Assembly (NCBI GenBank): GCA_016781115.1
Contig: JADDQX010000122.1
Span: 1-6,716, forward strand
Direction of reading: 5' to 3'
From: Actinomycetota bacterium
Lineage (GTDB): Bacteria; Actinomycetota; CADDZG01; WHSQ01
Length of the DNA stretch: 6,716 nucleotides
Below are positions 6,640 to 6,716 of the stretch, one piece after another. The position numbers and the translations under genes are program-made. Below the pieces are notes generated by a model, which was not told where the DNA came from, searched no databases, and saw only the letters and a program-made list of their open reading frames with translations. Positions within the stretch are counted from its first letter, which is position 1. Every line of letters begins with the position of its first letter.

Positions 6640-6716
6640 GTCGGAGTGGCGGAATTGGCAGACGCGCTAGCTTGAGGGGCTAGTGGCCGCAAGGCTGTGG
6701 GGGTTCAAGTCCCCCC
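6640..6716 (+). tRNA. tRNA-Leu (anticodon GAG), 3' end cut by window
   Basis: Type II tRNA reading CUC/CUU leucine codons. The 5' acceptor strand is GTCGGAG (6640-6646), followed by T8-G9. The D stem GCG (6649-6651) pairs with CGC (6663-6665) around a loop containing TTGG. The anticodon stem CTAGC (6667-6671) pairs with GCTAG (6679-6683), and the 7-nt loop TTGAGGG places GAG at 6674-6676. A long variable arm, GGCC-GCAA-GGCT (6685-6696), is the class II hallmark. The T arm is GGGGG-TTCAAGT-CCCCC (6699-6715). The last base, C6716, matches the first position of the expected 3' acceptor strand CTCCGAC. About seven more bases plus any encoded CCA lie outside. The gene is fully cloverleaf-consistent with no mismatched stem, apart from a G-T pair closing the variable arm. 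Confidence 0.96.

Noticed and set aside
5585..6670. 361-codon plus-strand frame overlapping the second binding protein and running into the tRNA
   Set aside because: Extremely Arg/Gly-rich shadow frame. It reads through the terminator hairpin and into the tRNA-Leu, which a real gene would not do.

Overview
This 6.7 kb GC-rich window is an ordinary-looking bacterial chromosomal segment. It carries six protein genes, all on the + strand, and ends inside a tRNA-Leu gene. The order pgk-tpiA-(apgM)-secG and the actinobacterial look of SecG (RGGG/FGGG loop followed by MEKNLDRIT) point to an actinobacterium. The archaeal-type phosphoglycerate mutase between tpiA and secG is not part of the textbook gap-pgk-tpiA-secG order of Streptomyces or Mycobacterium. 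A deep-branching or uncultured actinobacterial lineage is therefore a reasonable inference, but the taxon cannot be fixed from this window.

Region 1 (19-3270) is a tightly overlapped lower-glycolysis operon: pgk, tpiA and apgM. pgk and tpiA share an ATGA stop/start. tpiA and apgM overlap by 11 nt, with apgM starting at GTG. Together they interconvert the triose phosphates and carry 1,3-bisphosphoglycerate through 3-phosphoglycerate to 2-phosphoglycerate. The preceding GAPDH gene and the following enolase gene are not in the window.

Region 2 (3271-6593) follows a 67 nt gap. It holds secG (a small subunit of the SecYEG translocon) and then two successive extracytoplasmic solute-binding lipoproteins of the peptide/nickel (SBP family 5) class. 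The first is full length and canonical. The second is shorter, starts at a TTG that overlaps the first gene's stop (TTGA), and appears to lack the conserved C-terminal ligand-lobe segment. No permease or ATPase gene lies between them and the tRNA, so these are orphan binding proteins as far as this window shows.

Region 3 (6594-6716) packs a perfect TATAAT, a 7-bp hairpin with a T-rich tail, and a type II tRNA-Leu(GAG) into about 120 nt. The tRNA is cut by the window end just after its T arm.

There is no mobile element, CRISPR array, phage or defence gene, and no gene-free stretch longer than 67 nt. The points most worth a second look are the orphan and partly degenerate solute-binding pair behind secG, the archaeal-type mutase inside the glycolytic operon, and the overlapping promoter/terminator signals in front of the tRNA.
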